From [Clostridium] clostridioforme AGR2157 (GTDB lineage Bacteria; Bacillota; Clostridia; Lachnospirales; Lachnospiraceae), in contig NZ_AUJR01000014.1 of assembly GCF_000424325.1 (NCBI RefSeq), positions 1 to 64,000 of the forward strand: a DNA stretch of 64,000 bases. Reading direction: 5' to 3'. This document shows, in pieces, positions 53,693-63,839 of this stretch. The notes under the pieces were generated by a model. It searched no databases. It worked only from the letters and a program-made list of their open reading frames with translations, and had not been told where the DNA came from. How positions within the stretch are numbered: the first letter of the stretch is position 1; every line of letters starts with the position of its first letter. The translations under genes were made by a program, and so were the position numbers.

Positions 53693-55654
53693 ATGAGTGA
53701 TATGCAGACAAGGTATCTGGAACGGCTTGCGGAATTATATCCAACCATAGCAGCCGCTTCCACAGAGGTGATTAATCTGGAGGCAATCCTGAACCTGCCC
53801 AAGGGGACGGAACATTTCCTCACGGATATCCACGGTGAGTACGAGGCGTTTTCCCATGTGCTGCGAAACGGTTCGGGGGCTGTGCGGCGCAAGGTAAACG
53901 ACGTGTTCGGCAACACCCTGAGCAGCCAGGACAAGCAGACTCTGGCCACCCTGATTTATTATCCCAGGGAGAAGATGGCCCAGATACTGGAACATGTAAA
54001 GAACAAGGAGGACTGGTACAAGATTACCCTGTACCGCCTTATCGAGGTGAGCAAGCGCGCTGCCAGCAAATACACCAGGTCCAAGGTGCGAAAGGCCCTG
54101 CCCCAGGAGTTTGCCTATGTGATTGAGGAGCTGATTACGGAAAAGGTGGATGTGAGGGACAAGGAGTCTTATTACAATGCCATCATACAGACCATTATCC
54201 GTGTAGGAAGGGCAGGGGAGTTCATCGTGGCTCTCTGTGAACTGATTCAGCGCCTTATTGTGGACCATTTACATATACTGGGGGATATATATGACAGGGG
54301 TCCGGGGCCCCACATGATTATGGACAAGCTGATGACCTATCATTCCCTGGATATCCAGTGGGGGAACCATGATGTGCTGTGGATGGGTGCGGCTGCCGGT
54401 CAGAAGGGATGTATTGCAAATGTAATCCGCATCTGTGCCAGATATGGCAATCTGGATATCCTGGAGGACGGTTACGGCATTAATCTGCTGCCTCTGGCAA
54501 CCTTTGCTCTGGACACCTATGGAAGCGATCCATGCGCCTGCTTTCAGCTTAAGGGGGCCAACGCATGCAGCCCCAGTGAGACGGAACTGAATATCAGGAT
54601 GCACAAGGCCATATCCATTATCCAGTTCAAGGTGGAGGGCCAAATCATAAAGGAACATCAGGAATTCTGCCTGGATGGCCGGAATCTGCTGCACCGCATT
54701 AATTTGGACAGGGGGACCATACTGCTGGAAGGCGGCGAGCGGGAGATGCTGGACAGCCATTTTCCCACCATTGACCCGGCAGACCCTTACAGGCTTACAG
54801 CGGAGGAGAACGCTATCATGGAACGCCTTGCGGCCGCGTTTCAGAATTGTGAAAAGCTTCAGCAGCATATGCGCTTCCTGCTGGCAAAGGGGAGCCTTTA
54901 CAAGGTATATAACGGAAACCTTCTGTATCATGGCTGTATCCCCTTAAACAGGGACGGCAGCTTTAAAGAGGTGGACATATACGGACAGAAATATAAGGGA
55001 AAAAGCCTCTATGAGTGCCTGGACGGTTATGTGAGAAAGGCGTTCATGGCAGTGGACCCGGTGGAGCGGGCAAGGGGCAGGGATATATGCTGGTATATCT
55101 GGCTTCATCAGGATTCGCCTTTGTTCGGCAAGGATAAGATGGCTACCTTTGAGCGCTATTTTCTGGCGGACAAGGAGACACACAGGGAGGAAAAGAATCC
55201 GTATTACTGCATGCTGGAGGATGAGGATACGGTGGGCCGCATCCTGGAGGAATTCGGCCTGTCTCCCCAGGAGGGCCATATTGTCAACGGCCATGTGCCG
55301 GTCAAGTCCAAGAACGGGGAGAATCCTGTAAAATGCGGCGGAAAGGTGCTGGTTATTGACGGCGGCTTTTCCAGGGCCTACCAGAAAGAGACGGGAATCG
55401 CAGGATATACACTGATCTATAATTCCTACGGGCTGATTTTGGCGGCCCACGAGCCCTTTGAGTCCACGGAGGCCGCAATTGAGAAGGAGAGCGACATACA
55501 CTCGGAGAGCACCATTGTAAAACGTGTGTCCAGCCGGAAGCTGGTGGGAGACACGGATGTGGGCAAACAGCTTAAGACAAAGATTAAAGACCTTGAAATG
55601 CTTTTGGAGGCCTATCATACAGGCGCGATTGTGGAGCGTTTTCCTGTGAGATAG
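53693..55654 (+). CDS. fbp: Class III fructose-1,6-bisphosphatase
   Basis: A 653-residue gluconeogenic phosphatase of the Firmicute type (PF06874), much larger than class I and II enzymes. Seen are LTDIHGEYEAFSHVL, GDIYDRGPGPHMIMDKL and WGNHDVLWMGAAAGQ, the metal-site motifs of the calcineurin-like fold, and NGHVPVKSKNGENPVKC with VIDGGFSRAYQ later. AGGGAGGAAAG precedes the ATG. A terminator follows. Confidence 0.95.
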   Translation: MSDMQTRYLERLAELYPTIAAASTEVINLEAILNLPKGTEHFLTDIHGEYEAFSHVLRNGSGAVRRKVNDVFGNTLSSQDKQTLATLIYYPREKMAQILEHVKNKEDWYKITLYRLIEVSKRAASKYTRSKVRKALPQEFAYVIEELITEKVDVRDKESYYNAIIQTIIRVGRAGEFIVALCELIQRLIVDHLHILGDIYDRGPGPHMIMDKLMTYHSLDIQWGNHDVLWMGAAAGQKGCIANVIRICARYGNLDILEDGYGINLLPLATFALDTYGSDPCACFQLKGANACSPSETELNIRMHKAISIIQFKVEGQIIKEHQEFCLDGRNLLHRINLDRGTILLEGGEREMLDSHFPTIDPADPYRLTAEENAIMERLAAAFQNCEKLQQHMRFLLAKGSLYKVYNGNLLYHGCIPLNRDGSFKEVDIYGQKYKGKSLYECLDGYVRKAFMAVDPVERARGRDICWYIWLHQDSPLFGKDKMATFERYFLADKETHREEKNPYYCMLEDEDTVGRILEEFGLSPQEGHIVNGHVPVKSKNGENPVKCGGKVLVIDGGFSRAYQKETGIAGYTLIYNSYGLILAAHEPFESTEAAIEKESDIHSESTIVKRVSSRKLVGDTDVGKQLKTKIKDLEMLLEAYHTGAIVERFPVR

Positions 55655-55699
55655 GGGGATACGGTCCGAAGATAAGGCAGGAAAGGTCTGGCATATAAG

Positions 55700-55738
55700 G
55701 GGCCGCATTGTGCATAAGGACAGTGCGGTCCTGCTTTT
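55700..55738 (+). terminator. Terminator after fbp
   Basis: GGGCCGCATTG and CAGTGCGGTCC form a stem of about ten pairs with a G-T, an 11-base loop and a following TGCTTTT. Confidence 0.75.
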
Positions 55739-55780
55739 GTGAAAATGGTACAATTTTTAGATTGTAACTGCCACAACAAG

Positions 55781-55809
55781 TTGACTTTGACATATCTTTG
55801 TGATATAGT
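55781..55809 (+). promoter_or_regulatory. Promoter of the amino-acid importer
   Basis: TTGACT (55781-55786), 17 bases, TATAGT (55804-55809). About 90 bases of leader lie between it and the lipoprotein gene. Confidence 0.7.
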
Positions 55810-55903
55810 AGTTAAAATGATGCAGGCGCATCACAGGTCAAGGGAGACAGGATGTATTAAAGTCACCCTTATTTTATTTAGAACAGTAGAGGAGGAAGTA
55901 ATT

Positions 55904-56752
55904 ATGAAGAAATTTATGGCGTTATCCATGGCTGCCATCATGGCATTCACTGTGGCGGGATGCGGCTCCAAGCCGGCGGAGACTACAGCAGCCGGCACAA
56001 CGGCAGCAGAGACTGCGGCAAAAGCAGATACCACGGCGGCTGACACAGCAGCTGACGGGGAGACCAGCGCGGCTGCCTCAGGCAAGAAGTACATCATCAA
56101 CACAGACACTACCTTTGCCCCCTTTGAGTTTGAGAATGAGAAGGGAGAGCTGGTAGGTATTGACCTGGATATCTTACAGGCAATTGCCCAGGACCAGGGC
56201 TTTGAATATGAGGTTGTTCCGGTGGGATTCTCCGCGGCAGTGACTGCCCTGGAGGCCGGTGAGTGCGACGGCGTGATTGCAGGCATGTCCATCACGGATG
56301 AGAGGGTGCAGAAATATGACTTCTCAGAGCCCTACTATGATTCCGGCGTAGGCATGGCTGTCCTGGCTGATTCCGATATCACCTCCTATGACCAGTTAAA
56401 GGACCAGAAGGTGGCTGCCAAGATTGGTACAGAGGGCTGCACCTTTGCGGAGTCCATTGCGGAGCAGTATGGTTTTGAGGTAACACAGTACGAGAGCTCA
56501 TCTGATATGTATCAGGCCGTTCTGGCAGGAGAGGCAGTTGCCTGCTTTGAGGATTATCCTGTTATCGGCTATGAGATCTCCAGGGGACTGGGCCTCACAC
56601 TTCCCACACCCATGGAGAAGGGTTCCTCCTATGGTTTCGCAACCTTAAAGGGCGCTAATCCGGAGCTGGTGGAGATGTTCAACAAGGGACTGGAGAACAT
56701 CAAGGCAAGCGGCAGATACGATGAGATATTGAATACTTACATTGCAAAATAA
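55904..56752 (+). CDS. Amino-acid ABC importer, substrate-binding lipoprotein
   Basis: A 282-residue lipoprotein with lipobox TVAGC (Cys20), a linker made of Thr/Ala repeats (TTAAGTTAAETAAK and similar, to about residue 62), then a family 3 binding domain: INTDTTFAPFEFENEKGELVGIDLDIL, ALEAGECDGVIAGMSIT and YDFSEPYYDSGVGMAV (each seen in part). These match polar amino-acid binders such as those for His, Gln or Cys. GAGGAGGAAG precedes the ATG. Permease and ATPase follow after a 265-base gap. Confidence 0.93.
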   Translation: MKKFMALSMAAIMAFTVAGCGSKPAETTAAGTTAAETAAKADTTAADTAADGETSAAASGKKYIINTDTTFAPFEFENEKGELVGIDLDILQAIAQDQGFEYEVVPVGFSAAVTALEAGECDGVIAGMSITDERVQKYDFSEPYYDSGVGMAVLADSDITSYDQLKDQKVAAKIGTEGCTFAESIAEQYGFEVTQYESSSDMYQAVLAGEAVACFEDYPVIGYEISRGLGLTLPTPMEKGSSYGFATLKGANPELVEMFNKGLENIKASGRYDEILNTYIAK

Positions 56753-56884
56753 GGACTGCCGGACAAAACCCCAGGCAGTGCTGCCAGACGCCGGTTCCTG
56801 CTGAATGCAGGGCCGGCGCCTCAATGCCGGTGCTTTTACATACGGCGTTAATGCCGTCTTTTCAATGCCGGCGGGTTATGGATG

Positions 56885-56938
56885 AATTTAAAGCAATTAC
56901 ACTAAGGCCATAGCGGTTTTGCTTAAGTGCTTTAAATT
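56885..56938 (+). other. Intergenic 11-bp inverted repeat in the importer operon
   Basis: AATTTAAAGCA (56885-56895) and TGCTTTAAATT (56928-56938) are exact reverse complements around a 32-base loop. Within it TTGCTT (56919-56924) could pair instead with AAGCAA (56891-56896), giving two exclusive folds. The 265-base gap 56753-57017 also contains ACGGC/GCCGT followed by CTTTT at about 56843, a weak terminator. It may set the ratio of binding protein to membrane parts. Confidence 0.45.
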
Positions 56939-57017
56939 TGGCTATAACGTTCCATGGGCATGGAAGGATATCCCTGGAATGACGCACGTCAACGAATAAT
57001 TAGAAAAGGATGATAGT

Positions 57018-57698
57018 ATGCAGATTGTAAACATCATAACACAGTATTACCCATCATTTTTTAAGGCTCTGGGAATCACCCTGCAGATGACCGTGATATC
57101 TCTGCTCTGCGCCACGGTTCTGGGTGTTATTTTCGGCCTGTTCAAGGTCTCGGATTTTAAGATATTAAAACTCATTTCCGATGTCTATATTGACATTATA
57201 CGTGGCACGCCCCTGCTGGTACAGGTCATGATTATGATGTACGGTGTGGGAAGCGTCCTGAAGCCATATGGTTTCCAGTGGAGCAATATAGGCGGCGCGT
57301 TTACGGCGGGCTGCGTGGCCCTGAGCCTTAACGCTGGTGCCTATATGGCGGAAATTATCCGCGGAGGCATCGAGGCTGTTGACAAGGGCCAGATGGAGGC
57401 GGCAAGAAGCCTGGGACTTTCCTACGGCAAGGCCATGCGCAAGGTAATCCTGCCCCAGGCATTCAGGACCATGCTGCCCTCCATCATCAACCAGTTCATC
57501 ATCTCCCTGAAGGACACATCCCTTGTGTCTGTCATCGGACCCAGGGAGCTGACCCAGAACGGCAAGATTATTGCGGCCAATTCCGCTTCCATGGTTATGC
57601 CCATCTGGATCTGCGTGGCCCTGTTTTATCTGGTAGTCTGCACGATTCTGTCCAGGATTGCCAAGTATGTGGAGAGGAGAGTGTCCTATGGAAAATAA
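57018..57698 (+). CDS. Amino-acid ABC importer permease
   Basis: A 226-residue permease with about five hydrophobic helices. It has [17 protein letters not shown] and the EAA loop [24 protein letters not shown] of the His/Glu/Gln/Arg transporter family. AAAAGGATG precedes the ATG. It overlaps the ATPase gene by 11 bases. Confidence 0.94.
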   Translation: MQIVNIITQYYPSFFKALGITLQMTVISLLCATVLGVIFGLFKVSDFKILKLISDVYIDIIRGTPLLVQVMIMMYGVGSVLKPYGFQWSNIGGAFTAGCVALSLNAGAYMAEIIRGGIEAVDKGQMEAARSLGLSYGKAMRKVILPQAFRTMLPSIINQFIISLKDTSLVSVIGPRELTQNGKIIAANSASMVMPIWICVALFYLVVCTILSRIAKYVERRVSYGK

Positions 57699-58419
57699 GA
57701 TTTCAGTACATAACCTGAAAAAGAATTTCGGAAAGCTGGAAGTCCTTAAGGACATCAGTATAGAGATAAGAGAGGGGGAAGTTGTATGTATGATAGGCCC
57801 CTCCGGTTCCGGCAAAAGTACGTTTCTGCGGTGTATGAACCGACTTGAGAAGATTACATCCGGCCATGTGGTGGTGGACGGCCATCCCATATCCGACCCT
57901 AACACCAACATTAATAAAGTGCGGGAAAACATCGGAATGGTGTTCCAGCATTTCAACCTGTTCCCTCATCTCACGGTGAAGGAGAACATTACGTTAGCTC
58001 CCACGGAATTAAAGCTTATGGGAAAAGAGGAAGCCGGCAGGAAGGCCCTTGAGCTGCTGGCCCGCGTGGGGCTGGCGGACAAGGCGGACGCCTATCCGGG
58101 ACAGCTCTCCGGCGGACAGAAGCAGAGGGTGGCCATCGCGCGCTCCCTTGCCATGAATCCGGACATTATGCTGTTTGACGAGCCCACATCCGCCCTGGAT
58201 CCTGAGATGGTAGGAGAGGTGCTGGAGGTCATGAAGCAGCTGGCAGCCGACGGCATGACCATGGTGGTGGTTACCCATGAGATGGGATTTGCCAGGGAGG
58301 TGGCGGACCGGGTGGTGTTCATGGATGACGGCTACATTGTAGAGGAAGGGACCCCGGATGAAGTGTTTGGAAATCCCAGGGAGGAACGGACCAGGAGCTT
58401 TCTGGATAAGGTGCTGTAA
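57688..58419 (+). CDS. Amino-acid ABC importer ATPase
   Basis: A 243-residue ATPase of the GlnQ/HisP type. Walker A is [13 protein letters not shown], the Q-loop [15 protein letters not shown], the signature [15 protein letters not shown], Walker [13 protein letters not shown] and the switch VVTHEMGFA. The start at 57688 follows GGAGAGGAG within the permease gene. A strong terminator follows. Confidence 0.96.
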   Translation: MENKISVHNLKKNFGKLEVLKDISIEIREGEVVCMIGPSGSGKSTFLRCMNRLEKITSGHVVVDGHPISDPNTNINKVRENIGMVFQHFNLFPHLTVKENITLAPTELKLMGKEEAGRKALELLARVGLADKADAYPGQLSGGQKQRVAIARSLAMNPDIMLFDEPTSALDPEMVGEVLEVMKQLAADGMTMVVVTHEMGFAREVADRVVFMDDGYIVEEGTPDEVFGNPREERTRSFLDKVL

Positions 58420-58481
58420 AGAGCCGGATTTCTTGAGGGATAAGAATAGAAAAAGCAAAAAATGAGAAGAAGGATTATAAT

Positions 58482-58530
58482 AATAACAGGCCACCCAGTC
58501 ACAGCGGACCGGGCGGCCTGTTATTGTTTT
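58482..58530 (+). terminator. Terminator of the amino-acid importer operon
   Basis: AATAACAGGCC and GGCCTGTTATT close an 11-pair stem with inner CCC/GGG and GTC/GAC pairs; GTTTT follows. Confidence 0.92.
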
Positions 58531-58575
58531 GGGGAAAGAAAAAAGCAGAAGATAAAAACACATATTCAGGACAAC

Positions 58576-58599
58576 AAAAAAGCCCTGCACACGCAAGGC
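58576..58599 (-). terminator. Terminator after tRNA-Gly
   Basis: On the minus strand GCCTTGC, four bases, GCAGGGC form a seven-pair stem followed by six T, directly after the tRNA gene. Confidence 0.88.
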
Positions 58600-58605
58600 C
58601 TTAAG

Positions 58606-58676
58606 AGCAGATGACGGGAATCGAACCCGCCTCCCCAGCTTGGGAAGCTGGTGTTCTACCGATGAACTACATCTGC
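58606..58676 (-). tRNA. tRNA-Gly (anticodon CCC)
   Basis: On the minus strand the acceptor arms GCAGATG and CATCTGC pair fully; the T-arm has GTTCGATTC and the loop TTCCCAA gives CCC, reading GGG. Length 71. No CCA is encoded. Confidence 0.95.
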
Positions 58677-58923
58677 ACAACACTGATATTATATCATGTA
58701 TTTTGGAAAATTCAAGTGTATTTTCTTATTTTTGTAAAATTCCATAATAATTTCTATGTATTTCCATGAATTGGGTCCGGGTATTATCCCGAAAACAGAA
58801 GGGAATCCGCATGCATACGGGAATTTCTCATGGCCGGAACTTGCCAAAACAATTTAAATATGGTTTAATACTATAAGACGAAACATATGTACGCATCTGT
58901 ACATGGCAATATGGAGGAATAGA

Positions 58924-60843
58924 ATGGCAAAGGAACAATATAACGCGGACAGTATTACGGTGCTGGAAGGATTGGAGGCGGTCCGTAAGCGTCCTGGTAT
59001 GTATATAGGAGGTGTGGGCTCCAAGGGGTTAAACCATCTGATTTATGAAATCATTGATAATGCGGTGGATGAGCACCTGGCCGGATTCTGCAGCAGTGTG
59101 TGGGTGACATTGGAAGCCGACGGTTCCTGTACGGTCCGTGATAACGGACGCGGTATTCCGGTCGGGCTTCACAAAAAGGGCATATCAGCCGCAAGAATCG
59201 TACTGTCCACCCTTCATGCAGGCGGTAAATTCGATAACGACGCTTATAAGACCAGCGGAGGACTTCACGGTGTGGGTTCCTCCGTAGTTAATGCCCTGTC
59301 GGCCCATATGGACCTTAAGGTTTACAGGGACGGCTTCATCTATCACGATGAATATGAAAAGGGGCGTCCTGTCATCAAGCTGGAGAACGGACTTCTCCCT
59401 GTGATTGGAAAGACGCGGGAGACCGGTACCTGTATCAATTTCCTGCCTGACGGCGATATATTTGAGAAAACCCGCTTCAAAGCGGAATGGCTCAAGAGCC
59501 GCCTGCACGAGACTGCATACTTAAATCCCAATCTGACCCTTTATTATGAGAACAAGCGGCCCGGAGAGGGGGAGAAGGTGGCCTTCCATGAGCCGGAGGG
59601 CATTGTTGCCTATGTGCGGGAGCTGAACTCCGGCAAGACGCCGGTACACGACCCCATTTACTTTAAAGGGACCGTGGACAAGGTGGAGGTGGAGGCCGCC
59701 ATCCAGTTCGTGGATACATTTGAGGAGAACATACTGGGCTTCTGCAACAACATCTTTACCCAGGAGGGCGGCACCCATCTGGCTGGCTTCAAGACCAAAT
59801 TCACGGCGCTGATTAACAGCTATGCCAGGGAAATCGGCATTTTAAAGGATAAGGACACCAACTTTACGGGAGCCGATACCAGGAACGGCATGACGGCCGT
59901 TATCGCGGTAAAGCATCCCGACCCCATCTTTGAGGGACAGACAAAGACAAAGCTGGCCAGCGCCGACGCTACCAAGGCCGTTTTCACGGTGACAGGGGAC
60001 GAGCTGCAGCTTTACTTTGACCGCAATGTGGAGGTGTTAAAGGGAGTCATTGGCTGTGCGGAAAAATCAGCCAAGATTCGCCGGGCCGAGGAAAAGGCCA
60101 AGACCAACATGCTGACCAAGTCCAAATTTTCCTTTGACAGCAACGGTAAGCTGGCAAACTGCGAGAGCCGGGATGCCTCCAGGTGTGAGATATTCATTGT
60201 AGAGGGGGATTCCGCCGGCGGCTCTGCCAAGACTGCCAGGAACCGCCAGTACCAGGCCATCCTGCCCATCAGGGGAAAAATCCTCAACGTTGAGAAGGCG
60301 TCCATGGATAAGGTCCTGGCCAATGCGGAAATCAAGACCATGATCAATACCTTTGGCTGCGGTTTCTCAGAAGGATACGGCAATGACTTTGACATCACCA
60401 AGCTGCGCTATGACAAAATCATCCTGATGACCGATGCCGATGTGGACGGCAGCCACATCGACACCCTGCTTCTCACCTTCCTTTACCGCTTTATGCCGGA
60501 ACTGATTTATGACGGTCATGTGTATATTGCCATGCCGCCCCTGTTTAAGGTGATCCCTAAGCGGGGGGAGGAACAGTATCTGTACGATGAAAAGGAGCTG
60601 GAGCGTTACAGGAAGACCCATACCGGCGACTTTACGCTGCAGCGCTATAAAGGTCTGGGTGAGATGGACGCGGAACAGCTGTGGGAGACCACTCTGGACC
60701 CGGAGCGCCGGGTTCTTAAGCGGGTGGAGATAGAGGATGCAAGGATGGCTACGGAGATAACAGAGATGCTCATGGGCACCGAGGTGGGACCGCGCCGCCA
60801 GTTCATTTATGAGCACGCGGACGAGGCGGAGATTGACGCATAG
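58924..60843 (+). CDS. parE: Type II topoisomerase subunit B (ParE-like)
   Basis: A 639-residue ATPase subunit. The ATP site has LEAVRKRPGMYIG, EIIDNAVDEHLAGF, DNGRGIPVG and GGLHGVGSSVVNAL; the TOPRIM domain has EIFIVEGDSAGGSAK and LMTDADVDGSHI-like MTDADVDGSHIDTLLL. The length is that of both GyrB and ParE. It is named ParE because of its partner, which lacks a GyrA box. AGGAATAG-containing ATGGAGG is the RBS before 58924. The partner starts 18 bases after the stop. Confidence 0.85.
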   Translation: MAKEQYNADSITVLEGLEAVRKRPGMYIGGVGSKGLNHLIYEIIDNAVDEHLAGFCSSVWVTLEADGSCTVRDNGRGIPVGLHKKGISAARIVLSTLHAGGKFDNDAYKTSGGLHGVGSSVVNALSAHMDLKVYRDGFIYHDEYEKGRPVIKLENGLLPVIGKTRETGTCINFLPDGDIFEKTRFKAEWLKSRLHETAYLNPNLTLYYENKRPGEGEKVAFHEPEGIVAYVRELNSGKTPVHDPIYFKGTVDKVEVEAAIQFVDTFEENILGFCNNIFTQEGGTHLAGFKTKFTALINSYAREIGILKDKDTNFTGADTRNGMTAVIAVKHPDPIFEGQTKTKLASADATKAVFTVTGDELQLYFDRNVEVLKGVIGCAEKSAKIRRAEEKAKTNMLTKSKFSFDSNGKLANCESRDASRCEIFIVEGDSAGGSAKTARNRQYQAILPIRGKILNVEKASMDKVLANAEIKTMINTFGCGFSEGYGNDFDITKLRYDKIILMTDADVDGSHIDTLLLTFLYRFMPELIYDGHVYIAMPPLFKVIPKRGEEQYLYDEKELERYRKTHTGDFTLQRYKGLGEMDAEQLWETTLDPERRVLKRVEIEDARMATEITEMLMGTEVGPRRQFIYEHADEAEIDA

Positions 60844-60861
60844 ACAGGAGACAATTAGAAC

Positions 60862-63096
60862 ATGGCTGAAAAGATATTACGGACTGAATACAGTGAGGAA
60901 ATGCAGAGAAGCTACATGAACTATTCCATGAGCGTCATCACTGCAAGGGCTATCCCTGATGCGAGGGACGGCTTAAAACCGGTACAGCGCCGGGTCCTCT
61001 ATGATATGAGGGAGCTCCATCTGGACCACGATAAGCCCCACAGGAAATCGGCGCGTATCGTGGGCGATACCATGGGTAAGTACCATCCCCACGGCGACAG
61101 CTCCATTTACGAGACATTGGTGGTCATGAGCCAGAATTTCAAGAAGGGCATGGCCCTGGTGGACGGACACGGCAACTTCGGCTCCATAGAAGGAGACGGG
61201 GCAGCCGCCATGCGTTATACGGAGGCGCGTCTGGAGAAGTTTGCGGAGGAGGTCTATTTAAAGGATCTGGATAAAACCGTGAATTTTGTGCCCAACTACG
61301 ACGAGACGGAAAAGGAACCGGAGGTGCTTCCCGTCAGGGTCCCAAACCTGCTGATTAACGGGGCGGAGGGCATTGCCGTGGGCATGAGCACAAGCATTCC
61401 GCCCCACAACCTGGGCGAGGTGGTGGACGCGGTCCAGGCGTATATTGATAATCCGGAGGTGACCACACAGGAGCTGATGGAGTTTATGCCGGGGCCGGAT
61501 TTTCCCACTGGCGGCGTCATTGCCAATAAGAGCGAGCTGCCGCAAGTTTACGAGACAGGCATGGGCAAAATCAAGCTCAGGGGCAAGTTCGAGGTGGAGC
61601 TTGGAAAGCGCAAGGCGGACAAGGATAAGCTGATTATCTCAGAGATTCCCTATACCATGATTGGCGCCGGAATCAATAAGTTTCTGGTGGATGTGGCCGA
61701 TCTGGTGGAGAGCAAGAAGCTGACGGACGTGGTGGATATCTCCAACCAGTCCAACAAAGAGGGTATCCGCATCGTGCTGGAGCTGCGCAAGGATGCGGAT
61801 ATTGACAAGATAAAAAATATCCTCTATAAGAAGACAAAGCTGGAGGATACCTTTGGGGTCAATATGCTGGCCATTGCGGACGGCCGCCCTGAAACTCTGA
61901 ACCTGAAGGGAATCCTGAGAAATTTCCTCAACTTTCAGTATGAGAACACGGAGCGCAAATACAATGTCCTTCTCCAGAAGGAAATGGATAAAAAGGAAGT
62001 ACAGGAAGGACTTATTGCGGCCTGCGACTGTATTGACCTGATCATAGCCATCCTGAGGGGATCCAAAAACTTAAAGGATGCCAGGGCGTGTCTGACCACA
62101 GGCGATGTTACCAACATCCATTTCAAGGTGCCGGGTTTCGAGGAGGACGCAAAGAAGCTTTCCTTTACGGAGCGCCAGGCATCCGCTATTCTGGAAATGC
62201 GGCTCTATAAGTTAATCGGATTGGAAATCCTGGCCCTGGAAAAGGAGCACAAGGAAACCCTAAGGAAGATTGCGGAGTATAAGAAAATCCTGGGAAGCAG
62301 GGTCCAGATGGACCGTGTCATCAAGGAAGATCTGGCGGCCATCAAGGCTGAGTTCGCCACCCCCAGGCGCACCCTGATTGAGGACGGACCTGAGGCAGTG
62401 TACGATGAGAGCGCTGTGGCTGTCCAGGAGACGGTCTTTGTGATGGACCGGTTCGGATACTGCAAGCTGTTAGATAAGTCCACCTATGATCGGAACCGGG
62501 AAACCGTGGACAATGAGCAGGTACATGTGGTGAAATGTCTGAACACGGACAAAATCTGTCTCTTTGCGGCCAGCGGCAGCCTGTACCAGATTAAGGCCAT
62601 GGATGTGCCGGCCGGCAAGCTGAGGGATAAGGGAACGCCCATTGAAAATCTGAGTAAATTCGACGGCGCCAAGGATACCATTGTTTACCTGACCAGCGCG
62701 GAGAACATGAAGGGCAGGATATTTGTATTCGCCACTAGGATGGCCATGGTAAAGCAGGTGCCTGCGGAGGAATTTGAGACCAATAACCGGGTGGTGGCAG
62801 CCACCAAGCTCCAGGATGGGGATGAACTGGCGGCCGTGATACCGGTGGAGGGCGAGACCGAGGTGGTGATCCAGACAACAGGAGGCGTGTTCCTGCGGTT
62901 TGCCCTGGAGGAAATATCCATGCTAAAAAAGGCATCCAGAGGCGTCAGAGGCATCCGGCTGTCCAAGAATGAGGAGCTGGAGAAGCTGTATCTGATTGGT
63001 GAGAATCCCATTGTGGATTACAAAGGTAAGGAAGTCCATTTAAACCGTCTGAAACTGGCTAAGAGGGACGGGAAAGGCAGCAAAGTGCGGCTGTAG
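60862..63096 (+). CDS. parC: Type II topoisomerase subunit A (ParC-like)
   Basis: A 744-residue DNA-cleaving subunit. The active-site Tyr119 is in [10 protein letters not shown], and the quinolone-determining region [14 protein letters not shown] has Ser80 and Glu84, the same residues and numbers as in S. aureus ParC, where gyrases usually have an Asp-containing variant. The C-terminal domain (from about residue 510) is short, with [13 protein letters not shown] near the end, and I find no QRRGG(R/K)G GyrA box. This favours topoisomerase IV, which separates daughter chromosomes, over gyrase. A true gyrAB pair should exist elsewhere. Confidence 0.83.
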   Translation: MAEKILRTEYSEEMQRSYMNYSMSVITARAIPDARDGLKPVQRRVLYDMRELHLDHDKPHRKSARIVGDTMGKYHPHGDSSIYETLVVMSQNFKKGMALVDGHGNFGSIEGDGAAAMRYTEARLEKFAEEVYLKDLDKTVNFVPNYDETEKEPEVLPVRVPNLLINGAEGIAVGMSTSIPPHNLGEVVDAVQAYIDNPEVTTQELMEFMPGPDFPTGGVIANKSELPQVYETGMGKIKLRGKFEVELGKRKADKDKLIISEIPYTMIGAGINKFLVDVADLVESKKLTDVVDISNQSNKEGIRIVLELRKDADIDKIKNILYKKTKLEDTFGVNMLAIADGRPETLNLKGILRNFLNFQYENTERKYNVLLQKEMDKKEVQEGLIAACDCIDLIIAILRGSKNLKDARACLTTGDVTNIHFKVPGFEEDAKKLSFTERQASAILEMRLYKLIGLEILALEKEHKETLRKIAEYKKILGSRVQMDRVIKEDLAAIKAEFATPRRTLIEDGPEAVYDESAVAVQETVFVMDRFGYCKLLDKSTYDRNRETVDNEQVHVVKCLNTDKICLFAASGSLYQIKAMDVPAGKLRDKGTPIENLSKFDGAKDTIVYLTSAENMKGRIFVFATRMAMVKQVPAEEFETNNRVVAATKLQDGDELAAVIPVEGETEVVIQTTGGVFLRFALEEISMLKKASRGVRGIRLSKNEELEKLYLIGENPIVDYKGKEVHLNRLKLAKRDGKGSKVRL

Positions 63097-63113
63097 AAAA
63101 GGAGGTATACGCC

Positions 63114-63839
63114 ATGTCATCATCTAATACACCCACGCCCCATATCGGGGCTGAAAAAGGAGAAATCGCCGAGACAATCCTGCTTCCGGGAGACCCCCTG
63201 AGGGCAAAGTATATCGCGGAGCATTTTCTGGAGGATGTGAAGCAGTTTAACGGGACCAGGAACATGCTTGGATACACGGGAACCTATAAGGGCAGGCCGG
63301 TATCTGTCATGGGCACCGGGATGGGGTGTCCCTCCATCGGCATCTATTCCTATGAGCTGATCCACTTTTACGGCTGTAAGAACCTGATACGGGTGGGCAC
63401 GGCCGGGGCCCTGATGCCGGATGTCCATGTGCGTGACATGGTGTTTGCCATGGGGGCCTGCACCACCAGCAATTTTGTGCGCCTGTTCGGACTGCCGGGC
63501 GATTACTCGCCGGTGTGCAGCTACGGCCTGTTGGAGCGGGCCGTGGCCGCTGCCAGGGAGCGGGGACTGTCCTTCCATGTGGGCAATGTGCTCAGCTCAG
63601 ACATGTTCTATGCCCCGCCCAAACAGGTGCAGGGAGGAATGACCTGGGCGGACATGGGAGTCCTGGCCGTGGAGATGGAAGCGGCGGCCCTCTATGCCAA
63701 CGCGGCCGCGGCCGGTGTCAATGCCCTGGCCGTGCTGACCATATCGGATTCCATGGTCACCGGGGAAGCCACCTCTGCCATGGAAAGGGAGACCAGCTTT
63801 ACCCAGATGATGGAGGTGGCATTGTCCCTGGTTTCCTGA
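63114..63839 (+). CDS. deoD: Purine nucleoside phosphorylase
   Basis: A 241-residue hexameric-type (DeoD) phosphorylase that splits purine nucleosides into base and ribose 1-phosphate. Motifs are [25 protein letters not shown] (in parts: [15 protein letters not shown]), [26 protein letters not shown] and [13 protein letters not shown], with the late ISDSMVTGE holding the catalytic Asp. AAGGAGG precedes the ATG. It may use nucleosides taken up by the BMP importer at 36-41 kb. The 160 bases after it contain no gene that I can see. Confidence 0.94.
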   Translation: MSSSNTPTPHIGAEKGEIAETILLPGDPLRAKYIAEHFLEDVKQFNGTRNMLGYTGTYKGRPVSVMGTGMGCPSIGIYSYELIHFYGCKNLIRVGTAGALMPDVHVRDMVFAMGACTTSNFVRLFGLPGDYSPVCSYGLLERAVAAARERGLSFHVGNVLSSDMFYAPPKQVQGGMTWADMGVLAVEMEAAALYANAAAAGVNALAVLTISDSMVTGEATSAMERETSFTQMMEVALSLVS

